Notes: generated from the sequence alone by a model not told the origin. A stretch of DNA of 64,000 nt from Ardenticatenaceae bacterium (GCA_020634375.1 JACKBX010000006.1:1-64000); one strand, 5' to 3'. Positions 15,763 through 26,460 are shown, counted from the first letter of the stretch. A program made the numbers and translations.

Positions 15763-18700
15763 ATGCTGACTTGTGCGCACTGCGGTTTTGTCAACCAACC
15801 AGACGCCATGACTTGTGTGAGGTGTGATTTCCCTCTGGCGTTGGTTTGTCCCGCGTGTCAACAAGCTGTTCCCCCAAATAGTAAATTTTGCAACCATTGT
15901 GGACATCTAATAATTGCTGATTTTCAATCTGAGGATACCCCAAAAGCCTCCCCTATTTCTGATGCTCAAAAATCGGATTTTGCGGCGTTGAGTGAACGCA
16001 AGCGCATTGGTCGTGTGCCCAGATTGCGGGGAATACAGGGTGCATTCATTGGTCGGGAACCTGTTTTGCAGCAGTTGCTAGCTGCGGTGGATGCTGTGCG
16101 GCAGGCTGGGGAACCGGCGGCAGTTTTGCTTTCTGGTGATTCGGGGGTGGGAAAAAGTCGCCTGGTTTTGGAACTGCGTAAGGTTTTGCAGGGGCAGGCG
16201 GGACGGGGCACGGCCGTTTACGAAGGTTGGAGCCTTTCCTATGCACGTTCCCGCCCCTATTGGGTGACGGCCAACATCTTGCGCAGCCTGATTGGCGTGA
16301 CAGATAACGACCCCGCCACCACCCAGTTTGATAGTTTGCGTGCTTACCTGCAAGAACTGGACTTGTGGGTAGAAGATGTGTGGCCGTATCTGACCTATTT
16401 GTTAGGCTTGAAGCAGGATGATGCTGAAGGGGATTTGCGGCTGCGCGTGTCTGACGCCGGTATGTTGCAGCGCCTGACGTTTGCCGCACTGCGGCGCGTT
16501 GTATTGGCCGAAGCTGCTTTAACGCCTGTCGTGATTGTGTTTGAAGACTTACACTGGATTGATGCCACGTCCGGTGAATTTTTGCAGCACTTGATCCAAA
16601 GTGCTGCCCATGTGCCGCTGCTGCTTTTGTTGGTTTCGCGGAATGGCGTGGATGAGATTTTGGGGCCGTTAACGGCCGTTATGCAGCAAACCGGGATGCC
16701 ATTCAACCACATCGCCCTGGCCCCGCTGACGGCCAGCGATGGATATGAGCTAGTCACCCAACTACTGCACCCGGCTGCCCCAGAGGTAGATGATCTCAAA
16801 ACCGATATTGCCCGTCGGGCTGCTGGCAATCCCTTTTATACCGAAGAAATTATCCGCATTCTCATTGAAGAAGATGGATTGGTTCAGCAAGATGGTGTGT
16901 GGCAACCCAGCGAAACAGCATCAGACCTGCTATCTCAGATTCCCGATACCCTGCGTGGCTTGATACTGGCTCGTTTTGATAGCCTTGCCGTAGAGGTTCG
17001 CCAAACATTGCAAAAAGCGGCCGTGTTCGGGGCTGAGTTTCCACTCTCCCTGTTGGCACAGCTTTATGATGGCGATCCTGCGATATTGCAAGCTCATTTG
17101 CGGGAAGCGGAAGATCGCCTTTTCTTGCTGCCACAATCGTTTGGTGATCAGCCGGGTTGCGTTTTCCGGCACAGCCTGATTCAAGAAACGATTTACGAGA
17201 CGCTGCTGCCACAGGAACAGCGCCAGTTGCACGAACGTATAGCCCTGATCATTGAAACGGGCACACAGTGGACGCCAGACGAAAAAGTGGAGCTGCTGGC
17301 TTATCATTATGATCGCAGTACGCAAACGGACCGGGCTATTCATTATCTGTTGGAGGCGGCGGACAATGCCGCCCGACGGTATGCTAATGAAACGGCCGTA
17401 CACCACTATCGCCATATCCTCACCCTACTCGACACCCCGTCGAACACTTACAACAGTACCTATTTCCGCACTCGTATTGGGTTAGGGCAATCCCTCAAGC
17501 AGCTAGGCGAGTTCAACGAAGCGCGAGAAATCCTTTCCGATGCCTTGCAGGCATTTTTGCGTTGGAGCATTGTAGCCGAAAGCAGCGATTTGCTTCCCCT
17601 GTTGGTTAACGGGCTGCGCGAACTCGCCGACGTGTACGTGCGCGAAGGCACTTACGAAGAGGCCATCTTTCATTTAGAGGCTGGTGTCGAGGCGTTGGGT
17701 GACGTGGGCCGCGAAGAACACACCGACATTTGGTTGGGGTTGGTTGAGCGGCTGGCCTTTGTGCGTATGCGCCAGGGGCAGTTGGATTCTGCTTTTGCCC
17801 TGGCGCACATGGGTACAACGGAAATTGACATTCGCAAAGCGCAAGACCTGGTGGCGGTAGCAGACCTTTACAATACGTTGGGCGGTATTACCTGGCAGCA
17901 AGGTAATTTGGATGAAGCCATTTTTTATGTGGGCCAGAGCCTGGAGCCTTATAACCGCTTGGGCTATGTGTGGGGCACAGCCAATGCGTATAGTAATCTG
18001 GGTGTTTTGTATGCGCAGCAAGGCAAATGGCACAAAACGCTTACTTACTGGGAGCAGGCTTTGCAATTGCGCCAGGAAATTGGGGACATTCAACGCCAGG
18101 CTTTGAGTTTGGCGAATCTGGCACAATTGCGGCTGCAAATGGGCGATTTTGCGCAGGCGCAGGCAGACTTGGCCGAGAGCCAGCGCATTTTTGAGCGCCT
18201 GGGCGATAATTGGGGGCTGACGGAAGTGCACGCAACGCAGGGGGAATTGGCCTTGCTTCAAGGGGATGTGGCAGGCAGTTCGCAGCATGTTGATGCGTCT
18301 TTGAAATTGGCGCGGGAAGTGGGCAGTCAGGACAGCCAGGCTCATGCATTACGCATACGTGCATTGGTGGAGGCGGCGCGGGGAGATGTGGCACAGGGGT
18401 TGCAAACGGCCGTTGAATCACTCAATATCGCCAACCCTCTGGGCCTGACAGACCTCGCCGCAGACAGTTCGCGGACGCTGGGCGTCCTGTATCTGGCAGA
18501 AGGGAACACGCAGGAAGCAGAAACACGCCTGCGCGAATCTCTGGAAATGTCCCGCCAAATTCGAGACCCTTATCGTCAGGGGTTGGCACTGCTGGAATTG
18601 GGTGGTTTGTACCGTGCGTTGAGCCGACATGCCGTACCTGGTCAGGAAGGACAGTACAAGCAAACGCAGCAGGTGTTGCAGGAGGCAATTGGCTTATTCC

Positions 18701-21700
18701 GCCGCTTGGGTGCGGCTCATGACTTGATACGTGCGGAAGAATTACTGGCAGAATTGCAGAGCGATTGGCCGGCGGGACTGGTGAAGGGGGAAACGGCCGT
18801 TTCTATTTCCAAACTTCCACTTGGCGAACGCCGTACAGCAACCATTTTATGGGTAAGCCTGGGTTTTCCACCCCATGCCAGTGAAGAAGCCGTTTTTTCG
18901 GTGATGACGGCCGTTCTCCCAGCGATGACAACCATTGTACAGAAACACCAGGGGCATGCCCGGCAGCATCCCGAAGGGCTGGAGGCAATTTTTGGGGCGC
19001 CGATTGCCCATGAACATGACGCGGAAAATGCAGTGCAAGCAGCCTATGACATCCTTCAACATTTGCAGCAAACGCAGGTAGCTCTCAACATGCAGGCACA
19101 CATTGGCATGAGCCAGGGAGCCGTGGTTGTCAATCCCAGGGGCGGACGGCGAAACCCTGATTTAGTCATTCTAGGCGATTTATTACACCGGGTGCAGCGG
19201 ATGGCTTCTCAAGCTCCGGCGGGGAAAATTTGGGTAACGGAATCTATACACCAGCACACGCATCGCCTGGTAAATTATCAGCCCGTCGTTGCGCCGCAAT
19301 TGTTGGGCGTGCTGTGGGAATTGGTTTCGCTGCGGCCCAAACCAACTTCGCGTCGGGGTTTTGAGGATCGTCAGAGCCGCTTTGTAGGTCGTGATGCCGT
19401 GCTGCGACAAATGTTGAGCCTTTCTTTGAATCTGGCGCGTGGCATGGGCGGACTGCTGCTGCTGGATGGCGAGGCCGGCGTGGGGAAGAGCCGGTTAACC
19501 CATGAATTTTACAAGGCCGTGACAACGCCGGATCGTCTGATATGGACGGGCGCTTGTTCGCTGCACCATGCCAACAAACCATTTCACCTCTTTGCAGATT
19601 TATTTGCCCGGGTCTTCCATTTGCAACTGACAGATACGCCCGAAGAGGCGCAACAAAAAATACGCAAGGTGATGGCTTCGTGGTCGTTGGGTGAACAAGA
19701 GGCCGTGCTGCCTTATCTGGAAATGCTGTTAAGTTTGCAGCCAGTTGGATTGGAAGGCTTACGTTTGCAGAAGTTGGAACCAGACCAGTTGCGGCGGCAA
19801 ATTTTTGTTGCGGTGCGCACCTTGTTCCAATCCCTGGCGAAGAAACAATCGGTGGTGCTCATTCTTGATAATTTACAGTGGATTGATTCGATCTCTGCTG
19901 AATTGTTGATGTTCATTGCGCCGATGGTTACGACGCACCCCATTCTTTTTGTGGGTGCGCAGCGTCGTCAGGGTGGCGATGCAACGCATGAACGTTTGCT
20001 TCAGTTGCAGGGGCTTTTCCCCGGACAAACGATCCATTTGCTGCTGCCGCGCTTGTCTGCTGCGGACGGCCGTGCGCTGGTGCAAGACCTGTTTGCTGCA
20101 ACTGATTTACCGGCGGATGTCGTAAATCTGATCGTTGAACGCAGCGAGGGGAATCCGTATTTTATTGAAGAATTTGTGCGCATGTTTGTTGAGCGCGATT
20201 ACGTGGTTTATGAGGACGGCCGTTGGCAAATCGCCGCCGACTTAGACCTGCAAGAAATCAAACTCCCCTCATCGCTTGATGCGTTGATCCGTGCCCGATT
20301 GGAAGACCTGCCTCCTGAACTCATGGAAACCATACGGGGCGCGGCTGTTATTGGACGTGAATTTGATGCCATCCTGCTCATGCGTGTGACCAAAAATCCC
20401 CAAGCCCAGGCGGATTTGCAACAGCTTGCTTCGCGCCTGATCATCACACCGGGAAAGAGCAACAATCAGTGGTGTTTTGCGCACGCATTATTTGAATCAG
20501 TCGTTTATGATTCCATGTCTCAGGCCAGCCGTCAGCGGTTGCACGAGCAGACAGCGCTGCTTTTGGAACACCAATGGGTGGGCAGCACCGATGAACACGC
20601 GGTTGAACTGGCTTATCATTTTTTGCGAGCCGGACGGCAGAAAAAAGCGATCCCCTATTTATTGACGGCCGGAGAGCAGGCTGCCATACGCTATGCAAAT
20701 GAGGAAGCGCAAACACATTTTCGCCAGGCAGCGAAGTTGATGCAGTCCCTTGAGCAAGTTGATCCTAATTGGCAGTGGCGTATGGCTGTTGGCCTGGGTG
20801 ATGTCTATCGGCTGATCGGCCGTTATGATGAATCGTCGGATATTTTGCATTCCATTTTTCCCCTGGCCGAAACAGGCGATTTTTCGCAGGAACAGGTATC
20901 TGCACTTTACTGGCATTTGGCGCAAACGGCCCAGTTGCGCGGCGAGTATAACAAAGCTCGTGAATATTACGAGGCAGCTCTGACTAGTTTGGGCGACCCG
21001 GATACGGCCGTTCTCAAAGCAGAAGCATCGCGGATCCTGACCGGAAAAGCATGGCTCTTCTGGGCACAAGGCGAATTTATAGAGGCACAAAAAGCATGTG
21101 AAGCAGCACTCGATTACGCGCAAAAGGCAGACGATCTTGGTGAACTTGCTTCAGTAGAAAATTTGTTGGGCGGCATTTTTTATCGCCAGGGAGATTGGCG
21201 CACCGCCCTGCATCACACCACGCGGGCAATGGTACTGCGTGAACAAATGGGGTACTCCTGGGGGGTCGCATCTACATTGAGCAACCTGGGTGTCCTGGCT
21301 TTTGTAGCCGGACATTGGCACAAGGCGCTTTCCTTCTTCAAGCGCTCACTTGCCTTACGCCAAGAGATTGGTGATGTAAAAGGCATGATCATCACACAAA
21401 ATAATCTCGGAAACTTGTTGCGCGATCAGGGCGATTTGGAAGAGGCTGAAAGCTACTTGCAAGAAAGCCTAAAGATTTCGCAACAGTTCCAAATGCCTTA
21501 CCACAGCGCGTCTGCCTATGATGGGTTGGCAAGCGTGTTGCTGTTTCGCGGAGAACTCCCGGATGCGTTACAAATGATAGAAGCCGGTATTACAGAAGCG
21601 CTAAACCTGGGGGCGCTTGATCTGCTGGCATACATGTACCGCATACAGGCCGAAATATTTTTAGCTCAAGGGCGACTGGCAGAGGCGCTGGCTAAAGCAG

Positions 21701-22032
21701 AACAAGCAGCGCAACTGGCGGACGAGGTGGGTAATTTGAGCTATGAAGCGGCCGGGTGGCGCGTGGCTGCGCAGGCACGGCTCAAGTTGGGCGATCTCGC
21801 TACAGCGCAGGAGTGTGTTGACAAAGCGAAGGCTCTTTTAGCACAGACAACGGATGAGCTAGAGAGCGCCTTACTATCTGCTGCTGCCGGGGAAGTGTAT
21901 TGGGAATCCGAGCAATTTGAAAAAGCCGAAGCTGAGATTCGCGCCGCACGCAATGTATTTGGTCGCCTGGGAGCTAGATTATACCTTCAGCTATTGAGCA
22001 ACTCCCCTGTTGTGATGGATACAGGTACGTGA
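15763..22032 (+). CDS. Giant zinc-ribbon / AAA ATPase / TPR protein with degenerate cyclase domain
   Basis: The product has 2089 residues. It opens with two zinc ribbons (about 1-50; four CXXC pairs). Then comes a first AAA/STAND-type ATPase (P-loop GDSGVGKSR about 125-133) followed by tetratricopeptide repeats to about 1010. A class III nucleotide-cyclase-like domain covers about 1020-1190, then a second ATPase (P-loop GEAGVGKSR about 1236-1244, DNLQWID Walker B) and a second TPR array to about 2075. The two halves look like an internal duplication. In the cyclase domain the metal-binding Asp positions are replaced (ILWVSLGF and HPEGLEAIFGAP), so it is probably inactive. Such proteins resemble LuxR/MalT-like and STAND signalling ATPases; ligand and output unknown. 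The gene converges on GH31 with only 13 bp between stops. Confidence 0.88.
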   Translation: MLTCAHCGFVNQPDAMTCVRCDFPLALVCPACQQAVPPNSKFCNHCGHLIIADFQSEDTPKASPISDAQKSDFAALSERKRIGRVPRLRGIQGAFIGREPVLQQLLAAVDAVRQAGEPAAVLLSGDSGVGKSRLVLELRKVLQGQAGRGTAVYEGWSLSYARSRPYWVTANILRSLIGVTDNDPATTQFDSLRAYLQELDLWVEDVWPYLTYLLGLKQDDAEGDLRLRVSDAGMLQRLTFAALRRVVLAEAALTPVVIVFEDLHWIDATSGEFLQHLIQSAAHVPLLLLLVSRNGVDEILGPLTAVMQQTGMPFNHIALAPLTASDGYELVTQLLHPAAPEVDDLKTDIARRAAGNPFYTEEIIRILIEEDGLVQQDGVWQPSETASDLLSQIPDTLRGLILARFDSLAVEVRQTLQKAAVFGAEFPLSLLAQLYDGDPAILQAHLREAEDRLFLLPQSFGDQPGCVFRHSLIQETIYETLLPQEQRQLHERIALIIETGTQWTPDEKVELLAYHYDRSTQTDRAIHYLLEAADNAARRYANETAVHHYRHILTLLDTPSNTYNSTYFRTRIGLGQSLKQLGEFNEAREILSDALQAFLRWSIVAESSDLLPLLVNGLRELADVYVREGTYEEAIFHLEAGVEALGDVGREEHTDIWLGLVERLAFVRMRQGQLDSAFALAHMGTTEIDIRKAQDLVAVADLYNTLGGITWQQGNLDEAIFYVGQSLEPYNRLGYVWGTANAYSNLGVLYAQQGKWHKTLTYWEQALQLRQEIGDIQRQALSLANLAQLRLQMGDFAQAQADLAESQRIFERLGDNWGLTEVHATQGELALLQGDVAGSSQHVDASLKLAREVGSQDSQAHALRIRALVEAARGDVAQGLQTAVESLNIANPLGLTDLAADSSRTLGVLYLAEGNTQEAETRLRESLEMSRQIRDPYRQGLALLELGGLYRALSRHAVPGQEGQYKQTQQVLQEAIGLFRRLGAAHDLIRAEELLAELQSDWPAGLVKGETAVSISKLPLGERRTATILWVSLGFPPHASEEAVFSVMTAVLPAMTTIVQKHQGHARQHPEGLEAIFGAPIAHEHDAENAVQAAYDILQHLQQTQVALNMQAHIGMSQGAVVVNPRGGRRNPDLVILGDLLHRVQRMASQAPAGKIWVTESIHQHTHRLVNYQPVVAPQLLGVLWELVSLRPKPTSRRGFEDRQSRFVGRDAVLRQMLSLSLNLARGMGGLLLLDGEAGVGKSRLTHEFYKAVTTPDRLIWTGACSLHHANKPFHLFADLFARVFHLQLTDTPEEAQQKIRKVMASWSLGEQEAVLPYLEMLLSLQPVGLEGLRLQKLEPDQLRRQIFVAVRTLFQSLAKKQSVVLILDNLQWIDSISAELLMFIAPMVTTHPILFVGAQRRQGGDATHERLLQLQGLFPGQTIHLLLPRLSAADGRALVQDLFAATDLPADVVNLIVERSEGNPYFIEEFVRMFVERDYVVYEDGRWQIAADLDLQEIKLPSSLDALIRARLEDLPPELMETIRGAAVIGREFDAILLMRVTKNPQAQADLQQLASRLIITPGKSNNQWCFAHALFESVVYDSMSQASRQRLHEQTALLLEHQWVGSTDEHAVELAYHFLRAGRQKKAIPYLLTAGEQAAIRYANEEAQTHFRQAAKLMQSLEQVDPNWQWRMAVGLGDVYRLIGRYDESSDILHSIFPLAETGDFSQEQVSALYWHLAQTAQLRGEYNKAREYYEAALTSLGDPDTAVLKAEASRILTGKAWLFWAQGEFIEAQKACEAALDYAQKADDLGELASVENLLGGIFYRQGDWRTALHHTTRAMVLREQMGYSWGVASTLSNLGVLAFVAGHWHKALSFFKRSLALRQEIGDVKGMIITQNNLGNLLRDQGDLEEAESYLQESLKISQQFQMPYHSASAYDGLASVLLFRGELPDALQMIEAGITEALNLGALDLLAYMYRIQAEIFLAQGRLAEALAKAEQAAQLADEVGNLSYEAAGWRVAAQARLKLGDLATAQECVDKAKALLAQTTDELESALLSAAAGEVYWESEQFEKAEAEIRAARNVFGRLGARLYLQLLSNSPVVMDTGT

Positions 22033-22045
22033 TCGTATCTGTGGC

Positions 22046-24754
22046 TCAAGATTTGCGCTGTCGCAGATAGATGGCTCCCCCGATGAAGGCAAGCAGGATA
22101 AACAGCGCCACCCAGGTAAATGTGCTGGGGAATATGGATAGAAAGCGCGGCTCGGTTTCCGGTGGTGGGGGTGTTACTGTGACTTCTTCTCCGGTAGTCT
22201 GTTCGCTCATTTGCATGATGAACTTTTTTGCTGTGTCCACCGGCTGCACGCCTGATTTGGCGTAAACGGCCGTCTCCCCCCGATACCAGCCCCGTTCTGC
22301 TGCCTCAAACTCGGCCTGTGTTGTCAGGGCAGGCAGTGATTCCCCATCCAACAAAACCGCACTGACGGATTCGCCGTTCAGGGCTACTTGCAGCACATTG
22401 TTCCGTTCCGTCACTGCGCCATCATATTGGCCGTTGGCCGCGCCAATGGTGATGGCGATGTCCGTATTTGTCCATTGCTGGCTGAGTTCGGTGGTGCGTA
22501 CTGCGCCAGATTGGTAGGCTGTGGTACGGCCGTCATCCTCGTACAGAGTAAAAGTGCTGGCCTGCGGCGCGGGCACGATTTGTAGGATCAGTTCATCGCG
22601 CACAGACCCATCACGGCGCATCCCGGCCAGGTTCATCGTTTGTTCGTCCACAGCCATGCGCGGCACAATGGCCCCGGCACGCAGGAACAACGGCAGATGG
22701 AACAGTTCGCCATCCACAACGGGCACGCCTCCCAGCCATTCGCCGCTGCTGTTGACCCAGGTTCCGCTGTAGAAGTCAACCCATTGTCCGGCGGGTAAGT
22801 AAACGGGAACGGCCGTTACCCCCGGTTCCGTCACCGTGCGCACCAATATATTCTCACCAAGCAATTTGTGGTCGCCCAGTTCCCGCGTATTTACGTCCTC
22901 TTGAAAATAGAAAACAAGCGGCGGCACAACCGGCTCTCCAGCCAGATAGGCACGATGCGCCAATGAATAAAGGTAGGGCGAGAGAGCATAGCGCAGGCGG
23001 AGATTTGCCAGGTTGCTTGCCAAATCACCCACGCGGTCGGGGGCAGTTTCTTTACAGTTGCACAGGTTTTCGGTGTGCGGCCGTACCGGCACATCCAGCA
23101 GGGTGCTGTTGGCAAACCAGACCGTGTACAGCTCATCCAGCTCTGCTTCGCTGATGTTGCCGCGATGGAAGCCGCCAATGTCAGAGCCAAAATAGTCCAT
23201 GCCGGAGAACGACATATGCATTTGTGCATTCATGTGTGCGGCCAGGCTGTCAAAATTGGAGCCGATGTCTGCCGACCACATGGCTGCGCCGTAGCGTTGG
23301 ATGCCGCTGGTTCCAGAGCGGCTGAGAATAGCCGTGCGCTGCGCCACTTCATTGCGTTGGTAGCCCTGGTAAATACTCTCCGCCCACTTCAAATTGTAGA
23401 TGTTGTGATTGGCCGCCTGATCGTGCAGGTTAAGTCCCGGCAGCCCGACGTACCAACTGTTGGGCGCAAACATTTCCGGTTCGCCGAGGTCTGTCCAATG
23501 GCCGGTGACGCCCATGTCCACCAGTGGTTGGCGGTTGGTGTCGTGCCAAAATGCGGCTCCGGCTTCGTTTGTCCAATCGACCATGCCGCCTGTGCCCCAC
23601 CACGCGGGCGGCATGACGGCCGGGCCGCACGTTTCGCAGCTTTTGACCAGGTAGCTCTGGCTGGCCATGCGCCCGAAGTTGGCGAGGCCCTGATCTACGT
23701 AGGATTCTTCGATGAGGATAAGACCCAGCCCTTCTTCGTCGGCCAACTGCGCGATTTTGGCGGCTGGATCGGGGAAGTTTTCCAAATCCCAACTGATAGA
23801 CCCCATTTGGCTGGGGGAACTAACATCACCAAACCATTGCAAATCCAGAACAAAACCGTCTTGTGGGAATTTGTTTTTGTCGAGTGTTTGTCGTTTGTCG
23901 TCCAACTCGGCCCAGTTGTCGTAGCCGTATTCGGAGACCCACAGGCCAAACAGTGTTTTTGGGGGTACGGACGGCCGTCCCGTCAATTCCAGGTAATCAC
24001 TGCGCAAATCAGGCAAATCGGGGCCGCTGAGGACATACCAGCGCAGCGGATCGGCGGCTGTCGTCATTGTCCAGGGACTGCTGGTGAAATCCCATTCCTG
24101 TTTGTAAACCACGTCCACAAAGAGAGCGTAGTTGTCGCGGCCTTTGCCCAAGGCATACATGATGGGGAACTGCGCATTGCCTACCGCGCCGCCGCTGAAC
24201 CCGGTCATCTCGTTGCCGACGATGCCGCCTGTGCGCTGGCTGCCAACCCAATCACCATTTGGTTCGCCGGGGGTGCGGAACTGCTCGCCCAGGCCGTAGA
24301 CATTTTGCATGGTTTGGGGGTCAATGGTCAGGTTTTTTTTGCGCTGGTCGAGGTCTTGGGGGCAAACGGCCGTTAGCAACAAATTCGGCTCGCGGGTCAG
24401 GTCTACCACCGTGCTGCACAGCGTTTGCGGGTCTACTGTGACTTGCAAAGCGGCCGTTGTCAGCGTGCCCTGCCCGTCATCATTGAATTGGCTGGGGCCA
24501 GAGTAATCGGTTTTGGCAATCATGGGGGTGGTGGCAACGGCCGTGCCCGCCGCCGGGCCAGCCCCAATACCGCTTTCAAAATGCACCAGGTCATCATCGA
24601 GAAATTCGACAAGCAAATAGGCATCGGCCGTCTCGAATTTGACGGGTTGTGTACCGGATGCTGAGCTTTGCGCCAGCGTGCGCGGCAGGGTGTTGACCAG
24701 GATGGTGAGGACAATTAACAGCAGAGCAGAACTGAGGCGGGTAGCGTTTTTCAT
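22046..24754 (-). CDS. Secreted/anchored glycoside hydrolase family 31 (alpha-glucosidase type)
   Basis: The 902-residue product starts with a signal peptide (KNATRLSSALLLIVLTI, cut near ALAQ-like TLAQ) and ends in a membrane helix and RQRKS, so it is probably held at the cell surface. The GH31 core has the nucleophile Asp422 in GHWTDLGEPE and the acid/base Asp525 in YFGSDIGGF, plus the WSADIGSNF motif. Family members cleave alpha-glucosides or alpha-xylosides from non-reducing ends; the exact substrate is open. The ATG at 24754 is chosen over an upstream TTG because it begins the signal peptide. The upstream dehydrogenase gene ends 17 bp before. Confidence 0.9.
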   Translation of the reverse strand: MKNATRLSSALLLIVLTILVNTLPRTLAQSSASGTQPVKFETADAYLLVEFLDDDLVHFESGIGAGPAAGTAVATTPMIAKTDYSGPSQFNDDGQGTLTTAALQVTVDPQTLCSTVVDLTREPNLLLTAVCPQDLDQRKKNLTIDPQTMQNVYGLGEQFRTPGEPNGDWVGSQRTGGIVGNEMTGFSGGAVGNAQFPIMYALGKGRDNYALFVDVVYKQEWDFTSSPWTMTTAADPLRWYVLSGPDLPDLRSDYLELTGRPSVPPKTLFGLWVSEYGYDNWAELDDKRQTLDKNKFPQDGFVLDLQWFGDVSSPSQMGSISWDLENFPDPAAKIAQLADEEGLGLILIEESYVDQGLANFGRMASQSYLVKSCETCGPAVMPPAWWGTGGMVDWTNEAGAAFWHDTNRQPLVDMGVTGHWTDLGEPEMFAPNSWYVGLPGLNLHDQAANHNIYNLKWAESIYQGYQRNEVAQRTAILSRSGTSGIQRYGAAMWSADIGSNFDSLAAHMNAQMHMSFSGMDYFGSDIGGFHRGNISEAELDELYTVWFANSTLLDVPVRPHTENLCNCKETAPDRVGDLASNLANLRLRYALSPYLYSLAHRAYLAGEPVVPPLVFYFQEDVNTRELGDHKLLGENILVRTVTEPGVTAVPVYLPAGQWVDFYSGTWVNSSGEWLGGVPVVDGELFHLPLFLRAGAIVPRMAVDEQTMNLAGMRRDGSVRDELILQIVPAPQASTFTLYEDDGRTTAYQSGAVRTTELSQQWTNTDIAITIGAANGQYDGAVTERNNVLQVALNGESVSAVLLDGESLPALTTQAEFEAAERGWYRGETAVYAKSGVQPVDTAKKFIMQMSEQTTGEEVTVTPPPPETEPRFLSIFPSTFTWVALFILLAFIGGAIYLRQRKS

Positions 24755-24770
24755 GAGCTGATTATACCGC

Positions 24771-25784
24771 TTATGCGGGAACAATCAGCACTTTTCCACC
24801 CGTCATTTGTTCTTGGTAGGCCAGCACCGCTTTGGGCGCATCTTGCAGCGAATACCGGGCGCGGATTTCAGATTGAAGTGTTGTGGTGATCAATTTTTGC
24901 GTGCGCCGCCAGATAAGCAGGCTTTGCAGCGGGTTCTTTTTTGCCAGCCACTTGCTCAACCAAAAGCCATCCACGCTTTTGCTTTGAAAGATGGTGTGCG
25001 CGGGTGACACCATAGATGGTTGTAGAGAAAGGCCGCCGTAAACGGTGACTTTGCCGTGTATGGGCATCGCTTCCAGCAGTTGCAGGGTCATTGGCCCGGC
25101 AATGGCGTCAAATGCCAGGCGGGCGCGGTGCTGATGGCAGGCGTCGTGAAGCTGCTGGGCAAAGTCGGGGCTGCTGCTGTTGAGTACGATGTCTGCCCCG
25201 CGCTGCTGGAGCAGTTCGACTTGGGTGTCACGGCGCACAATGTTGATCACGCGGATGCCGGCGCTTTGGCCGAGCCGGTTAATCATTTGCCCCAACGCGC
25301 CAGCGGCAGCGGTGTTGACAATGGTTTTGTGCCCGGCGTTTTGCGCGATTTCGATGAGGGCAACGGCCGTTAGCGGATTCACCACCGACATTGCCCCCTG
25401 TTCTAAACTCACGCTGTCATCCAGAGGCAGGGCGTAGTTAACGGCCGTTGCCACATATTCAGCCCAAACACCGTCCCCTTCGCTTTGACTAATGCAGGCT
25501 ACCCGTTTGCCCATGAGATAGCGGCCCATCAGACCACTGCTTGCGCCACCAGCAACAACTGTACCTGCCCCCTCAAAGCCGGGTACAACCGGCGTGGGTT
25601 TGCGGAAGCCGTACATGCCTTCGATGAATGAAAGGTCAGAGGGATTGATGGACGAGGCCGCGACTTTGACCAATACCTCATGTGGCCCTGGTTTGGGGAG
25701 TGGGCGCTGCTCCACATGCAGTGCTGTGACGCCGCTGTAGGATTCGAGGATAACGGCCGTCATCGTTTCGGGAAGTTGGTTCAT
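24771..25784 (-). CDS. MDR-family NADPH:quinone reductase-like oxidoreductase
   Basis: The 337-residue protein has the GroES-like N-terminal fold of medium-chain dehydrogenases (PGPHEVLVKVAASSINPSD, FEGAGTV) and a Rossmann domain (AAAGALGQMINRLGQ, about 160-175) for NAD(P)H. The catalytic-zinc cysteine/histidine ligands are absent, placing it with quinone reductase/crotonase-like enoyl reductases (QOR, MECR) rather than alcohol dehydrogenases. The substrate is probably a quinone or an enoyl compound. It precedes the GH31 gene on the same strand by 17 bp; no functional link is evident. Confidence 0.88.
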   Translation of the reverse strand: MNQLPETMTAVILESYSGVTALHVEQRPLPKPGPHEVLVKVAASSINPSDLSFIEGMYGFRKPTPVVPGFEGAGTVVAGGASSGLMGRYLMGKRVACISQSEGDGVWAEYVATAVNYALPLDDSVSLEQGAMSVVNPLTAVALIEIAQNAGHKTIVNTAAAGALGQMINRLGQSAGIRVINIVRRDTQVELLQQRGADIVLNSSSPDFAQQLHDACHQHRARLAFDAIAGPMTLQLLEAMPIHGKVTVYGGLSLQPSMVSPAHTIFQSKSVDGFWLSKWLAKKNPLQSLLIWRRTQKLITTTLQSEIRARYSLQDAPKAVLAYQEQMTGGKVLIVPA

Positions 25785-25881
25785 GTTTACCTCCGTGTGA
25801 ATGGGCGAATGAGTTGACTTGATTAGTCTAACGCTTTCAGACGGATGTGTAAACGGCCGTTATCCTTCATATAAGATGGAG

Positions 25882-26460
25882 TCAGTTTGCTTCCACAAGG
25901 ACATCGTTGGCAAGCATTTTTTTGCGGCTGCTCAACGCCTCCAAAATGCGATAGACCGTCAAGAAAAGGACAAGCAGTCCGGTGACGAGGTACGTCATTT
26001 CTAACGCAGGCGTATCTGTACCGGCAAACCAACTGTGCAGCAGCGACATCACAAACGCGGCATAGGTGAGATAGTGGATGACGTGGAAGGCGCGGTAGCT
26101 GATGCGGCTGCGCACGTAAAACGTCAGCGTGGTCAGAATCATGAGATACAGGCCGATGATGCCGATGCCCACCCAGAAGGGGCTGTATGGTCCGGTGAAA
26201 GGGACGAGCAGGTTGATGATTGAGTAGTCCATGAAGCCGGTGAAGAGCAGCAGGATGGCGTGCAGCACGGTGAGGCCGATGGCATTCCAGGAAAGATAGT
26301 TGTGCATTGCCAGCGAAAGCGGCCCCGGCACAATCTCTTTGAGGAAGCGGCTGCTGATGACTAGCCCCCAAATGGTGGAGGCGGCCAGGAAAAGGTAGGC
26401 AACTGTGCCGCTGGAGCGGACTAAATACCAGATGGTTTCGTTATTGATGATTGTGGACAT
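25882..26460 (-). CDS. Ferric-reductase-like transmembrane protein
   Basis: The 192-residue product has about five to six hydrophobic helices, with His residues at positions suited to binding two b haems (MHNYLSWNAIGLTVLHA and FHVIHYLTYAAFVMSLLH). This is the pattern of the ferric reductase/MsrQ/YedZ membrane domain; no NAD- or FAD-binding domain is attached. It probably passes electrons across the membrane through haem b. It is the last gene of a minus-strand group with ApbE and two small anchored proteins (171 bp after ApbE). The RBS AGGTGA lies just before the ATG at 26460. Confidence 0.85.
   Translation of the reverse strand: MSTIINNETIWYLVRSSGTVAYLFLAASTIWGLVISSRFLKEIVPGPLSLAMHNYLSWNAIGLTVLHAILLLFTGFMDYSIINLLVPFTGPYSPFWVGIGIIGLYLMILTTLTFYVRSRISYRAFHVIHYLTYAAFVMSLLHSWFAGTDTPALEMTYLVTGLLVLFLTVYRILEALSSRKKMLANDVLVEAN

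Noticed and set aside
23075..24376. 433-codon open frame antisense to GH31
   Set aside because: The GH31 catalytic motifs are on the other strand; the antisense product shows no recognisable domain.
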